This document shows, piece after piece, positions 44,096-55,724 of a DNA stretch of 64,000 bases. Source of the stretch: Capra hircus (taxonomy: Eukaryota; Chordata; Mammalia; Artiodactyla; Bovidae); assembly GCF_001704415.2 (NCBI RefSeq), contig NC_030831.1, forward strand, positions 44,686,134-44,750,133, written 5' to 3'. How positions within the stretch are numbered: the first letter of the stretch is position 1; every line of letters starts with the position of its first letter. A model generated the notes under the pieces. The model saw only the letters and a program-made list of their open reading frames with translations. It was not told the DNA's origin and made no database searches. Position numbers and translations under genes: made by a program.

Positions 44096-45311
44096 TGGTG
44101 AAGCAGATGTCAGTATTCAGTCTGTTTAGAATCAAAGCAGGTTAGCCAGGGCATGGATCTCCTTGGTGTACTTGGGGATGTGTGCGCTGTCCACAGCTAT
44201 GAACACCTCCCTTGGGGATCCATACCCACATCTGTAGCAGCACAGCTCCTTCTAGAGCAGCTCTGTGTAGAGCAGAAAGGCAGAAGAGACTGTCATTCCC
44301 TGGAGCCACTGTCCAAAGGATATCCTACTCTTCTGATTTAATTCCCACTTAGCTCTCCCTTTTTTCCCTTTGATTTTCTCTTGTGTTCAATCACTGTGTG
44401 TTGATTGAGTCACCACATTTATCAGTACAACAGCGACTTCTGCTTTGCAGAATGGAATTGTCCAGGTTGGAGTATAACTGATTTGGAGAAGAAGTTCTGG
44501 CCCTTTCATTTAAGTCAGCAGCCCCATCCTCTTAGGGAGTGTGAAAACAGAGTTACTTAAGCTCAGGCTGTCTAATCCCGACTGTTATCACCAAGCAGTT
44601 CTGGGTAGCATCAGGGAAATCAGAACTTCCTGAGCATAATAATCATGTTGCTTCCTTTTTCACTCTCTTCATAGCATCCAACACCCCTGCACCTAATAGT
44701 CATCAATTTAAATTCGTCTTCTAAAATCATTGTCAGTGGATATTTAACCACTGACTAGCAAACAAGTTCCAGTCAAAATGTGAAAGAGTAAAGGTTGTAA
44801 AATTAGCTATTCATCCCGAAAATCCTTTCAGAATTCACCATGCCATGGACAAAGGGCTTGGTGTTACGGTTGGGACACTAGAGTGAAGTCCTGTCTTTGC
44901 AACCGAAGTCTCCACCCCTGCTCTGCATCTGGCCACCTTCTCCTGCTGGTCCCTCTGAAGAGGTCATAGGTATCAGCCTGAAGAACTGAACCTCAACTTG
45001 CCCCTACAGTAGCTACATCTAAAAACTGTGGCCTTCAGGCACAATGCATGGCAGAAGCTCCTCCTCCTTTTGAACGCCTAGGTCTCTGATTGAGCCGTCC
45101 TCAGTGCTTCCACCCCTCAGGAGACATGTATGCATGTGGCTCAAAGTCACCAACGATTGTTTTCAGTTTGGCTATAGAAAGAAATGAGAATTTACCTTTG
45201 CCTTGCTCCTTATGTGTTATTCACTAGATAGATCGTTGCCTACTGAAAATATCAAGCAGACTATAAATCTTAGACCATTTAACAGGCTAAGAAGAAATAA
45301 ATATCCCTAGG
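44096..45311. other. Unassigned DNA
   Basis: Nothing recognised in about 1.2 kb. Confidence 0.35.
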
Positions 45312-45680
45312 TTAGATTTCTTGCAGGTGATATTCATAAAAAAGATACATGCTTCCATCTATCAGAGGGAGAATACCTAACAAAATAAAACCAACGGTAG
45401 CTTTTCCCTCCTTTTTCTGGCAATAACGATTATATTTTAAGAAAATAATTAAATAGATGAAGAGCACACCTTTAACTGAGAAAGACACAGATGGCATTTC
45501 TTTGTTTATGCCTGGTTCCATCCTTTGGTACTGAGAACAATTGCTCTGAGATGAGAACTCGCATCCATTGGTGACATTAGTACCATATATTGAAGGAAAG
45601 GCATTCTGTATCCTGGAGCAGCAGGACAATACTACCTGAGGAATCATTCTTGGGTCAACGAAATTCAAATTGTACTGCAA
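45312..45680 (-). other. 122-codon open frame, unrecognised
   Basis: The predicted product has an N-terminal half rich in Cys, Ser and Asn, including N-glycosylation-like 'NVTNG' and 'NCSQ'. Two hydrophobic stretches follow, 'GVLFIYLIIFLKY' and 'TVGFILLGILPLI'. Upstream on the same strand, 'gtctgttttgcag' just before codon 2 resembles a splice acceptor, and 'ctcaggtagta' inside resembles a donor. I recognise no family. At about 38% GC, a frame of this length is expected by chance several times in 64 kb. It is not called as a gene. Confidence 0.15.
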
Positions 45681-46149
45681 AACAGACTCTTTGCTTTTGA
45701 GCTTTTGTGCAAGGGAGAAACAAGAGTAATCTTTCTTAGCCAGAGTGCCAAAGAAGTAGAAGGGAAGATAACATGAATGTTAGAACCAAAACGATCTTGG
45801 AAACTAATCCTCTTGATTCACAAATAAATGATTTGACTTTTCTTTTCATCATACTGCTTGGTTATTATAAGTTCTTGAGGTAAGCAATGTGATGAAGACC
45901 ATTTGGGTATGGATTAGTTGAATCTAGGAGAAAAAATAATACGTGGTGAATCCTAGTAAATAAATACTTTGGTTTAATAGCAACCATAGCAATAATCCCA
46001 GATGACTGAGAAGATGACTCCCTAGGGACCTGGTAAGAGGCATTACTCATTCTCTCTTCAAATTCCATCCAGGTTCCACTTTTCATTCCTGTCTGAATCT
46101 TAAGATCAGTTATTGGTGGCAAGAGGGTGAATTTTAAGGCTACAGCTCC
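45681..46149. other. Unassigned DNA
   Basis: Nothing recognised. Confidence 0.35.
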
Positions 46150-46500
46150 CTTCTACTTCTTGGTTCCTCACCAGAGTTCATTCATCCTTCAGTGCCCATC
46201 CCAAGCCTTCCCTCCCTTGAGCCCCTGTCAGAGCGCATCCTGCCTTCCAGAACCTGGCGCACATCATCCCTAGAACACTCTGCTCCAGAACCTGCTCATT
46301 TGCTTCATGTAACATCATGTGTAGAATTTTGTATGATTCACTTATGTGGCCATTTCCTGTGGCCCATATGGTTTGCTAGACTCTATCCTCCTTAACTTAA
46401 GGGTCTCCAATAACATTTGTTTCTAGTTTGAATACTATCGCACCACTAGCCCAGGACCTCCATAGAGCAGATGCTCAACAGGTATTTGTTGGTGCATTTC
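46150..46500 (+). repeat. L2 LINE 3' region
   Basis: 'tcattcatccttcagtgccc', 'gtcagagcgcatcctgcctt' and 'agcagatgctcaacaggtat' follow the order of L2 3' sequence. Confidence 0.6.
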
Positions 46501-46679
46501 TTGATTGCTCTTCTTTATTTCTGAGAGCCTAACATACTGTTTCAACGGATTTGTCCTTAGTTTTGCTTCTGAAGCACTCATTAAGTGTTTAACACTAGCA
46601 GACTATTTTTCTAAGTGACAAATTGTAACTTTTGGCTTGTCTCCTCCGCCTTCCTTTTTCCTTTCCCCAAGTATTGCTT

Positions 46680-46800
46680 TTCTGAGGCAGGTGGAAAAAA
46701 GGCGAGGAGGAGTGAAGAAGCAGAAGCAGGGGGAGGAAAGAAGAAGGAGAAACAAGGGAAGGGAGTTGCTAGGGAAGCAGATGAACAAAAGAGGTAGAAA
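46680..46800 (+). repeat. GA-rich low-complexity tract
   Basis: Purine-rich on the + strand (AGGAGG, GAAGAAG, GGAAAG patches). It opens long spurious frames on both strands (46603-46904 on the - strand, 46615-46797 on the + strand). Confidence 0.8.
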
Positions 46801-47730
46801 ACTACAAGGGTAGTTGAGAACCTGGGCTTCAGCACAGGAAGATGGAGGAGGCAAAAACATCTTGGTCTTGGTGTAGCCATGGAAACCGCACTACCCTCCA
46901 CCAAGAGAGGGGTACAGACTCTGGCAAGTACATCACTAAGTCAGAGGTGTTTTGTTTTGTTTCTCACTTCTATTCAGTAATTTACTCTGTCTTACTCTGC
47001 TCTGTCCCGGGTGTGGACATTAAATAAGGTGTGTTAGATTATGATGACAACCTGAGATAGACATATATACTGATTGTTTCCGTATCAGGAAGTTCTAGCA
47101 TATCTATTTCTAAAGGAATTGCAGAGGTTTATATGCACAATACAAAATTCAACAGTTATGGGAAAAGCAGAAGTATCTAAAAGGAGTGGGCGCTACCTGG
47201 TCCCTTCAAGGCTCTAATTGTCTACATTGGGGACTAACTGGGTCTGTAAGTTTGCTGGAAACTACAAGGAAAAAGGAAACTTTTGTATAATCATTTTCAT
47301 TAACAGACGGCACAGATTTACCTGCAGAATATTTCTGAAATTATCTTTAAACAAGAGTTGTCCCTTATAAAGTAGACAGTATTTTCAAGTGCAGTTTAGT
47401 AATGACAGAAATCCTAATCAAGCAGATCACTTTCAAACTGACCGCTTAAAAATGTACAGGATATATGATTGAATTAGAAATTCAAGAAAACATTTCTGAG
47501 GTAGAATGAGATAATGTAGTTCATCAACTTTAGGGCAACCCTCGTCTGACCCACTTATCCCAAGATAGTTATGAAGAGGAAGGGAAAAAACTAATTTTCT
47601 GGGTGATTCAGGTTTCTCGATGCAAATTTACTGAATGGCGCAAATAATAACACTAGGAAATAGTAATAATGCCCCTTCCTTTGCTCTTCATTCAATTATT
47701 CTTTGATTTCTCAAAGTTTACTAAAGCAGC
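46801..47730. other. Unassigned DNA
   Basis: Nothing recognised in about 0.9 kb. Confidence 0.35.
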
Positions 47731-47955
47731 AGAGTAGAGCAGAGAAAGTATGGGTATATGGGTCTTAGCCCACAGCACTGATGCGTGTTAGCTGGGTGAT
47801 CCAGGACAAGGAAATTCGGCACTACGGGCCTCAGTTTCCCCGTCTGGTAACAAGGGGTATCTACTACCTTGTTGTTCCAAGGATTAAGTGTCATTATGAA
47901 TGAGCAAACGAGTAGCATAGTATTTGAGATTTAGTAGGTGCTCAGCAAAATGTTA
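47731..47955 (+). repeat. Near full-length MIR SINE
   Basis: 'ttagctgggtgatccaggac', 'gcctcagtttccccgtctgg', 'gttccaaggattaagtg' and 'tttagtaggtgctcagcaaa' are in MIR order over about 225 bp. Confidence 0.75.
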
Positions 47956-48129
47956 GTTGAATCTTTTTGTAACAGAATGCAACTGAAAATGCGATGTCCC
48001 CTCTCGAGGAATTTCAAGGGAAGCCATAGAATTCAAAAGGAGAGTTCAGGTAGCATGCTTTTCACTGTTTCAAAATATACTTGGTCCTTTGGAGTCTCAG
48101 TGTAGTTGCCTTTCTTACTAAGGCAGAAA

Positions 48130-48770
48130 AAATTTAAAAAATGGTGGGGAGTCGGTCCAGAAAGACTTCCTCACAGGGCTCCCCATCCTCTCCCTGCTGC
48201 CGAGCCCTGGCCCTGGCACAAAGGCTCACCCCATTCAGCTCTCTGGTTGCTTTGTACCTGTTGGGCCTGCCCCTATCCAGGGCCCCTTTTGGCCTTTCTT
48301 TTTTTCCTCTCTCAAAAGACCCCAAGGGGGTCCCAGGGCCCAGTGGCTGGGCTCCCAGGTTGCCTCACAGAGGCTATGTTGTCCAATAGAAAGGCATGTG
48401 GAGTCCCAGGGTGAGAGAGAGGAGGACATTATCAATCATGAGCTGTGAAAAGCCAGGAGGGAGAGGGCGAGCCAGCGAGAGCAAGGAGGACTGAATTGAA
48501 GTGGAGGGTTTTTTTTTTTTTTTTCCTGTTCCTGTTGTTGTCGTCGTTGAAGGGAGCGTTCTTGGACATCTGCCCAGACACATGCTGAGTTAAAGAAGCA
48601 GCAGGATAAATTCTTAAAGAATGAATTGGGAGAAGGGAAGGAGCTGGGGGTGGGGAGGAGTAGTGAAAAGGAATCAGGGAATGATTCCAACCCCCAGACA
48701 AAGGAGGCCCCTGCAGATCAGCCCAGCCCCAGGCCGGCCTTTCTGTGGTTCAAATATTGGTTTGTTTAGC
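48130..48770. promoter_or_regulatory. GC-rich non-repeat segment, candidate conserved element
   Basis: A GC-richer stretch than its surroundings, with no recognised interspersed repeat. It contains a T17 run (48510-48526), a 'ttgttgtcgtcgttgaag' trinucleotide-like patch, and a forkhead-like 'attggtttgtttag' at 48755-48768. The position, unique character and motif clusters could fit an enhancer or non-coding exon. Overlapping frames on both strands (up to 102 codons) argue for low stop density rather than coding. No start or splice structure is convincing. Confidence 0.25.
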
Positions 48771-50095
48771 ACATAATCCAGGAGCACCAATGCTCCCTAA
48801 TAGCTGCTTTGGACCCACAAAGGGGCCAAGGAAAGAAACTACAATTTCTTGAGCTTACTCTTTGTATCCAGTGCAGGCTGAGAATGCTCTGGGGGACATT
48901 TCTCCTCCACTCCATTGGCCTCGGAGGTGCTTGCTGGTGAGCACACAGCTCAGGATGCAGGCATAGTGGTGATGTGAGCATGGGCTCAGCACTCATGGTG
49001 TGTTCTATTTGGTAACAAATGTCTTCTTCTTTTTAAAGAGAAGAAACTTATAAAAAAAGCTCTTTTGGAGCCTATAGTAGGAAATCAAGAACTTCCTAAT
49101 TAAAGAATGCTCAGTATAGTTTCCAAAATGAGAAAAACAAGGTAAGATCTTGTGGTTGTGGTGGGACAACTAGATTCTAACTACATCCCCCCATCACTGG
49201 ACAGAAACTACCTATAGAAAGGTCAATAGAGATGTACTTGTGTTTCCTATTTATTGTCTTTGTAATGAAATTCCCTAATAGGAATTATGTTGTTCGCTGC
49301 CTCCAAACTGGATAGACCAGACTTCAGAATAGGACAGTTGGTGAGCATCAAGCAGCCAAAGAGCCCATGATAGCTCATTTACTCATTTTTTGGTTGTTGT
49401 TGCAACATGTATCTCTCAGCTATCCAGTGGGTATTCATTAAAGGCCCTTTGTGGCCTGACCTTATGTGACGGCCTAGAGAGATAACAGATATATTGAGCA
49501 CTTAGCCTGGTGAGTGAAAGCCTAGATGGTCAGCATTTTCAGCAGAACTTAACAAACTTTTCTCTTCCTGGGTGAGTAGTTTCCTGCCACAAAAAGTAAA
49601 TGCACAGTTTAGCATAGAGACCATGGGGGAACCAAATGTTATAGTTGCAATGTAGTAAATCCAGCAGCTCCTTGAGCTGAGCAAGCTCAGCTTGTATTTG
49701 TGTTGTATTTGTTTACCCCCTAGGCCTCCAACTAGCTTCTCCATGAGTATGCACCTTTCTCTCCAGTTTAGCAAATGAAAACTGGAGAGAGGGAAGGACA
49801 GTGGACATTTATAAAAGCATTGCCAATTCAACCCTTGGGACCTTTTATTAATGGCTTTAAATGAAGAAGGATAGGCATGTTTCCATGCAAAGCATGGAAG
49901 AGTAAAAGTAATTTTTCAAAACACAGACTGGGTTGTATTATATTTTCAAGTAGTCACATCTCAAAATGTTCTTCTAAAAAGGCTATGTACTAAATCTTGC
50001 TGTTGTTGAAACTATGTTTTGAAATACTCTTTTTAGTGTTTCTAAGTCGCTGGTTTTTTTAAAAAAGAGATACCATTCTAGTGGTTTCTAACTTA
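48771..50095. other. Unassigned DNA
   Basis: About 1.3 kb with no repeat or exon I can name. The 109-codon frame 49502-49831 has no domain. Confidence 0.35.
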
Positions 50096-50173
50096 CATAG
50101 CTGACTTTTTCTTTTTTTTTTTCCCCCGCCCCCGCCCCCCCCCTTCCCCCAACACTCCATAGCTGACTTTTTC
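50096..50173. repeat. 16-bp direct repeats around a poly-pyrimidine tract
   Basis: 'catagctgactttttc' occurs at 50096-50111 and 50158-50173. Between them is a T-run followed by C runs at 50123-50127, 50129-50133, 50135-50143 and 50146-50150. On the - strand these form a strong G-quadruplex pattern. The whole tract is almost pure pyrimidine on the + strand and could also adopt triplex DNA. Confidence 0.9.
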
Positions 50174-50584
50174 CAACAGGGCCCCAGGGAGCTACAGTTA
50201 GGAAGTGCTGTTATGCAGGTTCTCCGTGGCCTTGTCCCATGCAGTAGAAACAATGGGACTCAGTGTCTGTGAGCAGCTGCAAGTCCTAACTTGTCAAATC
50301 TGGCAATGCTTCCTTAACCATAAGTTATCATCGATATCATCAGATACCACTAAACCAAGTGTCTTTTTGAATATGGGGATGTTGAGGGCAGCTGAAGAAA
50401 TGAGGTGTTTTTGATCCTTTCTGATTTGGTTTTAGTTATTTTGAAAATTTTTCTTGAGTATTGGCTACTTGTACTATACTATATAATATGAAGGGTTGGA
50501 CTGAAAGAGGGTAGATGAAAGAAGAGAGGAGAGAGTAACAAAGAGAAGGAGTCTCCACTGACCTGGGCTTCACATCTTCAGATC
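50174..50584. other. Unassigned DNA
   Basis: A GA-rich patch lies at 50508-50550. Nothing else is recognised. Confidence 0.35.
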
Positions 50585-50944
50585 TGCTATGAATTGAATT
50601 GTGTCACAGAATTTATATATTTAAGCTCTTTCTTCTGATGTAACTATATTTGGAGTAAGGAAGTAAAGTTAAATGAGATCTTAAGGGTGAAGCCCTGAGC
50701 CTATAGGATTAGTGCCCTTACAAGAAGAGACACCAAGACCTGGTTTGCTCTCTCTCTACTATGTGAGGTCCAGCGAGAAGGTGGTCATCTGTAAGCCAAG
50801 AAGGTAACTTTTACAAGAAACTGCACCCTGTGGGAGCCTTGATCATGGGCTTTTGAGCCTCCAAAACTGGGAGAAAATAAATGTCTCTTGCTTAAGCCAC
50901 CCAGTATATGGTATCTTGTATGGCAGCTGGAGCAGATTAAGATA
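50585..50944 (+). mobile_element. MLT1-type LTR (ERVL-MaLR), sense
   Basis: Landmarks in order: 'tgctatgaattgaattgtgt', 'ggattagtgcccttacaaga', 'gtgaggtccagcgagaaggt', 'ctgggagaaaataaatgtct' and 'taagccacccagtatatggt'. It is close to full LTR length and has no internal region beside it. It is an ancient solo LTR. Confidence 0.85.
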
Positions 50945-51513
50945 AACCTTTTTCCAGTTACTTCTATCAGATAAGTGGAAAAGAATGATCAGTAGTCTCT
51001 TTCCCAACTCCTTCCAGAAGATTGATGCTACATTTCGTGACAGAGTAGAAACTTGGTGAATAGAGACAAATAGGTCCCACTACAAGACCTGTAGATCCAG
51101 TCTTAAGACTTTAACATGTAACAAATGTGGTTGCCAGTGCGCTTTCTCAGTTCTCCTGTTTGCAAATGCAGCACATCTTATAAATGTTACTGTTACACTC
51201 TATTGCATTGGTGACTTTAAAGGAATTTTCTTCCTTTTGATCAAGTATAATTCTATTGATCAGACTGAATTCTGCTGATAAGATAGATCTAAAATGAATT
51301 TATTTAAACATATTAAATCAGCTGAGCAACTGAAAATACTTGAACTTTAAAAAAAAAATCGCTTAGGAGGAATAAGAATTAGTAAAATCCTGAGGCTGGT
51401 CACATTCCAAATTTCATTCTGGCAGAAGAATAAAAACCATGATCAGATTTCTGTTTTGATAATTCATTATTTTTATAATCATTGGACACCCACCGCATAT
51501 TTACCACCATGGT
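50945..51513. other. Unassigned AT-rich DNA
   Basis: An A-run lies at 51349-51358. No exon or repeat is recognised. Confidence 0.35.
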
Positions 51514-51774
51514 TATACTTCAGTTCAGTTTAGTTCAGTCCCTCAGTCATGTCTGACTCTTTGCGACCCCATGAATTGCAGCACGCCAGGCCTCCCTGTC
51601 CATCACCAACTCCCGGAGTTCACTCAAACTCACGTCCGTTGAGTCGGTGATGTCATCCAGCCATCTCATCCTATGTCGTCCCCTTCTCCTCCTGCCCTCA
51701 ATCCCTCCCAGCATCAGAGTCTTTTCCAATGAGTCAACTCTTCGCATGAGGTGGCCAAAGTACTGGATATACTT
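51514..51774 (-). mobile_element. Short BovB 3' end with 7-bp TSD
   Basis: A 247-bp antisense BovB tail (51521-51767) with the reverse of an AACTGAACTG-type tail ('cagttcagtttagttcagtc'). It ends at 'ggccaaagtactgga'. Flanks 'tatactt' at 51514-51520 and 51768-51774 are the likely TSD. It keeps many CpGs ('ttgcgacccc', 'gtcggtgatg'), which suggests a fairly young copy. A 102-codon - strand frame through it contains a BovB C-terminal remnant ('YFGHLMRRVDSLEKTLMLGG'). Confidence 0.88.
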
Positions 51775-52237
51775 AAAGAATACCAAAAATGTGAGAAAGT
51801 AACCTTGTAGTAGGAAGTAATACTGGAGCAAAAAGAGTTCTAAAGATGAAAACAAGAAAGATTTCTACAACAGAGGAGCAAAGTGGTCGGTTGCTTTGGT
51901 CCTTAACTTTAATCGCTTTGGCCTGGCACAGATTCCCACCTGTGAAATTTGGCTATGACCAATGCCAAATTGTTATCAAAGTTTGTTGAGCTTGTCTCAG
52001 ATCCTTATTCTTTGTGTTCAGATTCCTTAATGCTGCTTAACCCTTCTTGCCAAGGGGAAATTGAGACTTGTGTTCTAAGTAACTATGAATTAGTATAAAG
52101 TATTACCTTTGAATTATTTTCCTGGTGCAGAAGAGAACACACTATGATATCATGCATTATTTCCCAAATGGCTTACACAAGGACACTCATTCCTCTGCAT
52201 GTTAGTAGGAATCATACTGTAAAAATTTTAAGTAGCT
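51775..52237. other. Unassigned DNA
   Basis: Nothing recognised. Confidence 0.35.
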
Positions 52238-52540
52238 AAACTGTTTGGACGGAGAAGGCGATGGCACCCCACTCCAGTACTCTTGCCTGGAAAATCCCAC
52301 GGACGGAGGAGCCTGGTGGGCTGCAGTCCATGGGGTCGCAAAGAGTCGGACACGACTGAGAGACTTCACTTTCACTTTTCACTTTCATGCATTGGAGAGG
52401 GAAATGGCAACCCACTCCAGTGTTTTTGCCTGGAGAATCCCAGGGACGGGGGAGCCTGTTGGGCTGCTGTCTATGGGGTCACACAGAGTCGGACACGACT
52501 GAAGCAACTTAGCAGCAGCAGCAGCAGCAAACTGTTTGGA
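52238..52540 (+). mobile_element. Young Bov-A2 SINE with perfect 12-bp TSD
   Basis: A complete dimer (52250-52528) with an (AGC)n tail. It preserves most CpGs, for example 'agagtcggacacgactg' in both monomers. It is flanked by identical 'aaactgtttgga' at 52238-52249 and 52529-52540. Open frames of 85 and 99 codons through it are SINE artefacts. Confidence 0.95.
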
Positions 52541-53759
52541 AAAAGAATTGTTCTTGATGGTAGAACTTCTGGGACTCTTTAATCTATTAATCTGTGATGT
52601 GAATCTGCAAAAGAAAGCAGGGAGGTGATATTATATGTGCATCATTTCCCAAAGTGACTTGACCATGGGACACTTATTTTGACCCAAGGTCAGAAGAGGT
52701 CAACATCATATAGACCAAATTAACATTGAGAAAGGCTGCTTCAGTTGAAAACCTGAGTCCTTTTGCAAGACGGTAAACTCTCATAGCTACAATTTACCCA
52801 AACATAAAATTTGAGGACTGGCCTAGGTGATCTCAAAGGCTCTTTCCAAATTATTTTTGCTATAAAATCCTTAGAGGCATCAGAATTTCAGACTAAGGGA
52901 AGAGATATAGACATGTTCACAGCTTCTCAAATCACATTTCCCATCTATTTTTAGCCTATTTAGCCTATACAAAGGACATTTCTGCTTATCTTATGTATTG
53001 GAAACTTTTGGGACTTGCTCGCATGAAAGCTGGGTGGAACAGCCTTCAGAACTCAGAGCAACTGGGGATGCTACTCTGCTTCCCTGGTCAGAAAACAAGT
53101 TTATTCTCCTCCTCTGTAAATAGCGGCTATAGAAAAACCACACACATGTTTTAAAACATACCCTTGTAAGGGGACTGAAAGTACTGTGCACTGTTGCAGG
53201 GAGAGAGGGGAGGGGGTGGGGTGGGGTGGGTAAAGAAACTCTATACATTGAGCATTTGAATTGAATCCAAAAGTCTGGATTCACAAAATAGTACATAGTG
53301 TTTTCTCTAGTTTGAAGTGTTTCCTTGGTTTCATGACTTCCTTATAGAGGGAGTGGATCATTCCAACAAAGCATTGGGAGAATGGGGAATATGTATCGTT
53401 TGGAGAAACTTAAATTCAATTTTCTGCTCAGTGACTTTCCAGAGTGCTTATTCAGTAAGGCCTTGTGTAGAGTTGTCTTTTCTTTTTTGTTTTTATTCCC
53501 AATCCTCCTCTAAAAAATGAAGAACAAGCCTCGTTGTACATTTTGTGAATCCCAAAGAGGCCGGTTTGTGAACATTGCTGGTGTTCGTATCGTGGTCTCA
53601 ATTGACGCAGAATAGTATGGAGTGAAGAGCAAGCTCAGTTTGACTTGTTTTCATGGATCATCTTAAAGTCAATCTTTCCCTCAGGGATCCCCAGGGCTTT
53701 TCAGCCTCTGTTCTGTATGTAGAGAGACATGTGGTCAAGGGGGCCCTGGTAATTCAGGG
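52541..53759. other. Unassigned DNA with a G-rich tract
   Basis: A G-quadruplex-prone run GGGG-A-GGGGG-T-GGGG-T-GGGG-T-GGG lies at 53207-53230 on the + strand. No exon or other repeat is recognised. Confidence 0.4.
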
Positions 53760-53900
53760 AGTTTCAGAATCTCCCTTCCAAAGATTCATTTCTTCCATGA
53801 AGTTTACTCCTAATTCTTACACACTTCTCTGACCTTTTCTTCCTTTGAGCTGCCATTATGCCTTTTAATTATCTTGCCCATTTCTGAGATTTTACCGCAT
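53760..53900 (+). repeat. L2-like fragment
   Basis: 'gattcatttcttccatgaag' followed by 'acacttctctgaccttttct' resembles L2 3' sequence. Confidence 0.45.
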
Positions 53901-53949
53901 TACAACTAGATTATTCCTGATTATCACACACAAGACTGACGCAGGTTAT

Positions 53950-54165
53950 TGGGATCAGGCACAACTAAGGCTACTATCTGACTCCAATTCTTACTAGCTG
54001 TGTGAACCTGGGCATGTAGCTAATAAGCGTAAAGCTCAGGATCTTCATTTATAATTGAAAAATAATTGTACCCTTCTCATCAGGTTTTGGAGAGGATTAA
54101 ATAAGGCAAATTCATTTGTACCACACCTGCCACTATGTAAATATTCCATAAACAGTGTATTGCTA
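53950..54165 (+). repeat. Near full-length MIR SINE
   Basis: 'attcttactagctgtgtgaa', 'caggatcttcatttataatt', 'gttttggagaggattaaata' and 'atgtaaatattccataaac' are in MIR order. Confidence 0.72.
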
Positions 54166-54413
54166 TCATTGGTTTTAGATTATGAAAGGCATATTGATTT
54201 TCTGAATTAAACGAATAACAGCTATGTGGTTGTGGCACTGATTGTAACAGAGTTTAAAATAGCACTCCCTGTATTCCATTCATTCCCTCTCTGAGCCTTT
54301 TGCCTTAGTGTGTCCGTTGTGTCTGGGTTGTGTTTATCTCACTTACTTCCTCTCCTGCTGTTAAGGACCATGCTTCATACTTCTGTGTAGTCACCTGGTG
54401 AAGTGATAAACAC

Positions 54414-54652
54414 ACTGTGTGACCCCATAGACGGCAGCCCACCAGGCTCCCCCGTCCCTGGGATTCTCCAGGCAAGAACACTGGAGTGGGTTGCCATTTC
54501 CTTCTCCAGTGCATGAAAGTGAAAAGTGAAAGTGAAGTCGCTCAGTTGTGTCCCATTCCTAGTGACCCCCCATGGACTGTAGCCTACCAGGCTCCCCTGT
54601 CCCTGGGATTCTCCAGGCAAGAATACTGGAGTGGGGTGCCATTGCCTTCTCT
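54414..54652 (-). mobile_element. Bov-A2 SINE, antisense, tail-end truncated
   Basis: Both monomers are present but the AGC tail and the last part of the second monomer are missing: homology starts abruptly at 'actgtgtgaccccatag'. The linker 'aaagtgaaaagtgaaagtg' is intact. Confidence 0.88.
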
Positions 54653-54915
54653 GACAAAATTGGTATTCAACAAATAATTGTGGATTACTACATAGATTGA
54701 CTTAAAAAGCAACAATAATGAGGAGCCAAGTGCTTCCCTGGGCTCTGGAGAACGCGTGGTCTTTGTGGTATAGTGTACAGGAGGGAACTATCCTTAAGGG
54801 TCCAGGGGGTTCTTGATTTTTGCCAGACCTGTCAGATGAGGCTAGACAACATTTATAGATTTGAAAAGAAGGCAGCATGTGAAACCCAAGCCACTCTTGC
54901 TTTGGTCAAACAGCA

Positions 54916-55078
54916 GTGAGCATAACAATCAGTTGGAGATATTTTATAGCATGCAGATTCCAGGTGGGGTCTCGGGTTACCCACAGAGGTTCTGATTCTG
55001 TAGACTTGATGGGGCCTGGGAATCTGCACATTCCACAAGTGCCAAGGGGATTCTAATGACCATGGTTTTCAGACCATC
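54916..55078 (+). repeat. MER5A-like hAT-Charlie element
   Basis: 'atagcatgcagattccaggt', 'ggttctgattctgtagactt' and 'gggcctgggaatctgcacat' ending 'ggttttcagacca' follow the MER5A order. Confidence 0.6.
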
Positions 55079-55724
55079 CTCATCAGTGAAACATCCCCAT
55101 CAAAGGCTCCCCTTCCCGTCCTTTCTCTGGTAAGGCTGAGTTTCCTCTGCATCCCAGGATGCAGATTAGTCATGATAAAACTTTACATCAATAGTTACCC
55201 CTCCTTAAAGCATTGCTGGGTATATCCTCTGTTCCCTGTCTCACTGTCTTCTGAACCCCCACTCTGTAACCTCATTCCTCTTGCTCTGCCTCTCTGAGGA
55301 ATGGCTGATGTGCCCTTGAGGTTCTGATTGCAGGGGCCTGGCAGGGCAGCGATGTGCTCGGCTTCCTACTCCCTGAGCCCTGCTGGCCCCTGAATGGGAA
55401 ACAGCTGTCTGCACCCACCCCCTATGCACTCTGTTTACATTGGTTACACAAAATTCATGCTGTTCTGCAAGCCAGGCCCCAGCCCTCCCAGTTTTCTGGC
55501 CTGTGAAGTACGTCATAATTGGGTTTTAATCACATTGGACAAACAGCTGCTCTAGGCCAGGGCCACCCCTTAGGACACTCTTGCTTCCAGGCCATCACTT
55601 TTGGATTCAAAGCTTGATTGTGTGTCCTGGGGACAGTGGAGTGAATGGGGAGTGTCTGCTGCAGTCAAGGGCTCACAGTGCTGAGCAGTGTGTCTAAAAG
55701 CCCCGAAGTGGACACATGGAAGCC
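55079..55724. other. Unassigned DNA
   Basis: No exon is recognised. The 91-codon frame 55241-55516 has no domain. Confidence 0.35.

Noticed and set aside
46603..46904. Frames of 85 and 97 codons on the - strand
   Set aside because: They are caused by a GA-rich low-complexity tract that lacks stops.
52245..52582. Frames of 85-99 codons as small proteins
   Set aside because: They are translations of a Bov-A2 SINE. Near-identical peptides recur at every Bov-A2 or Bov-tA in the window.
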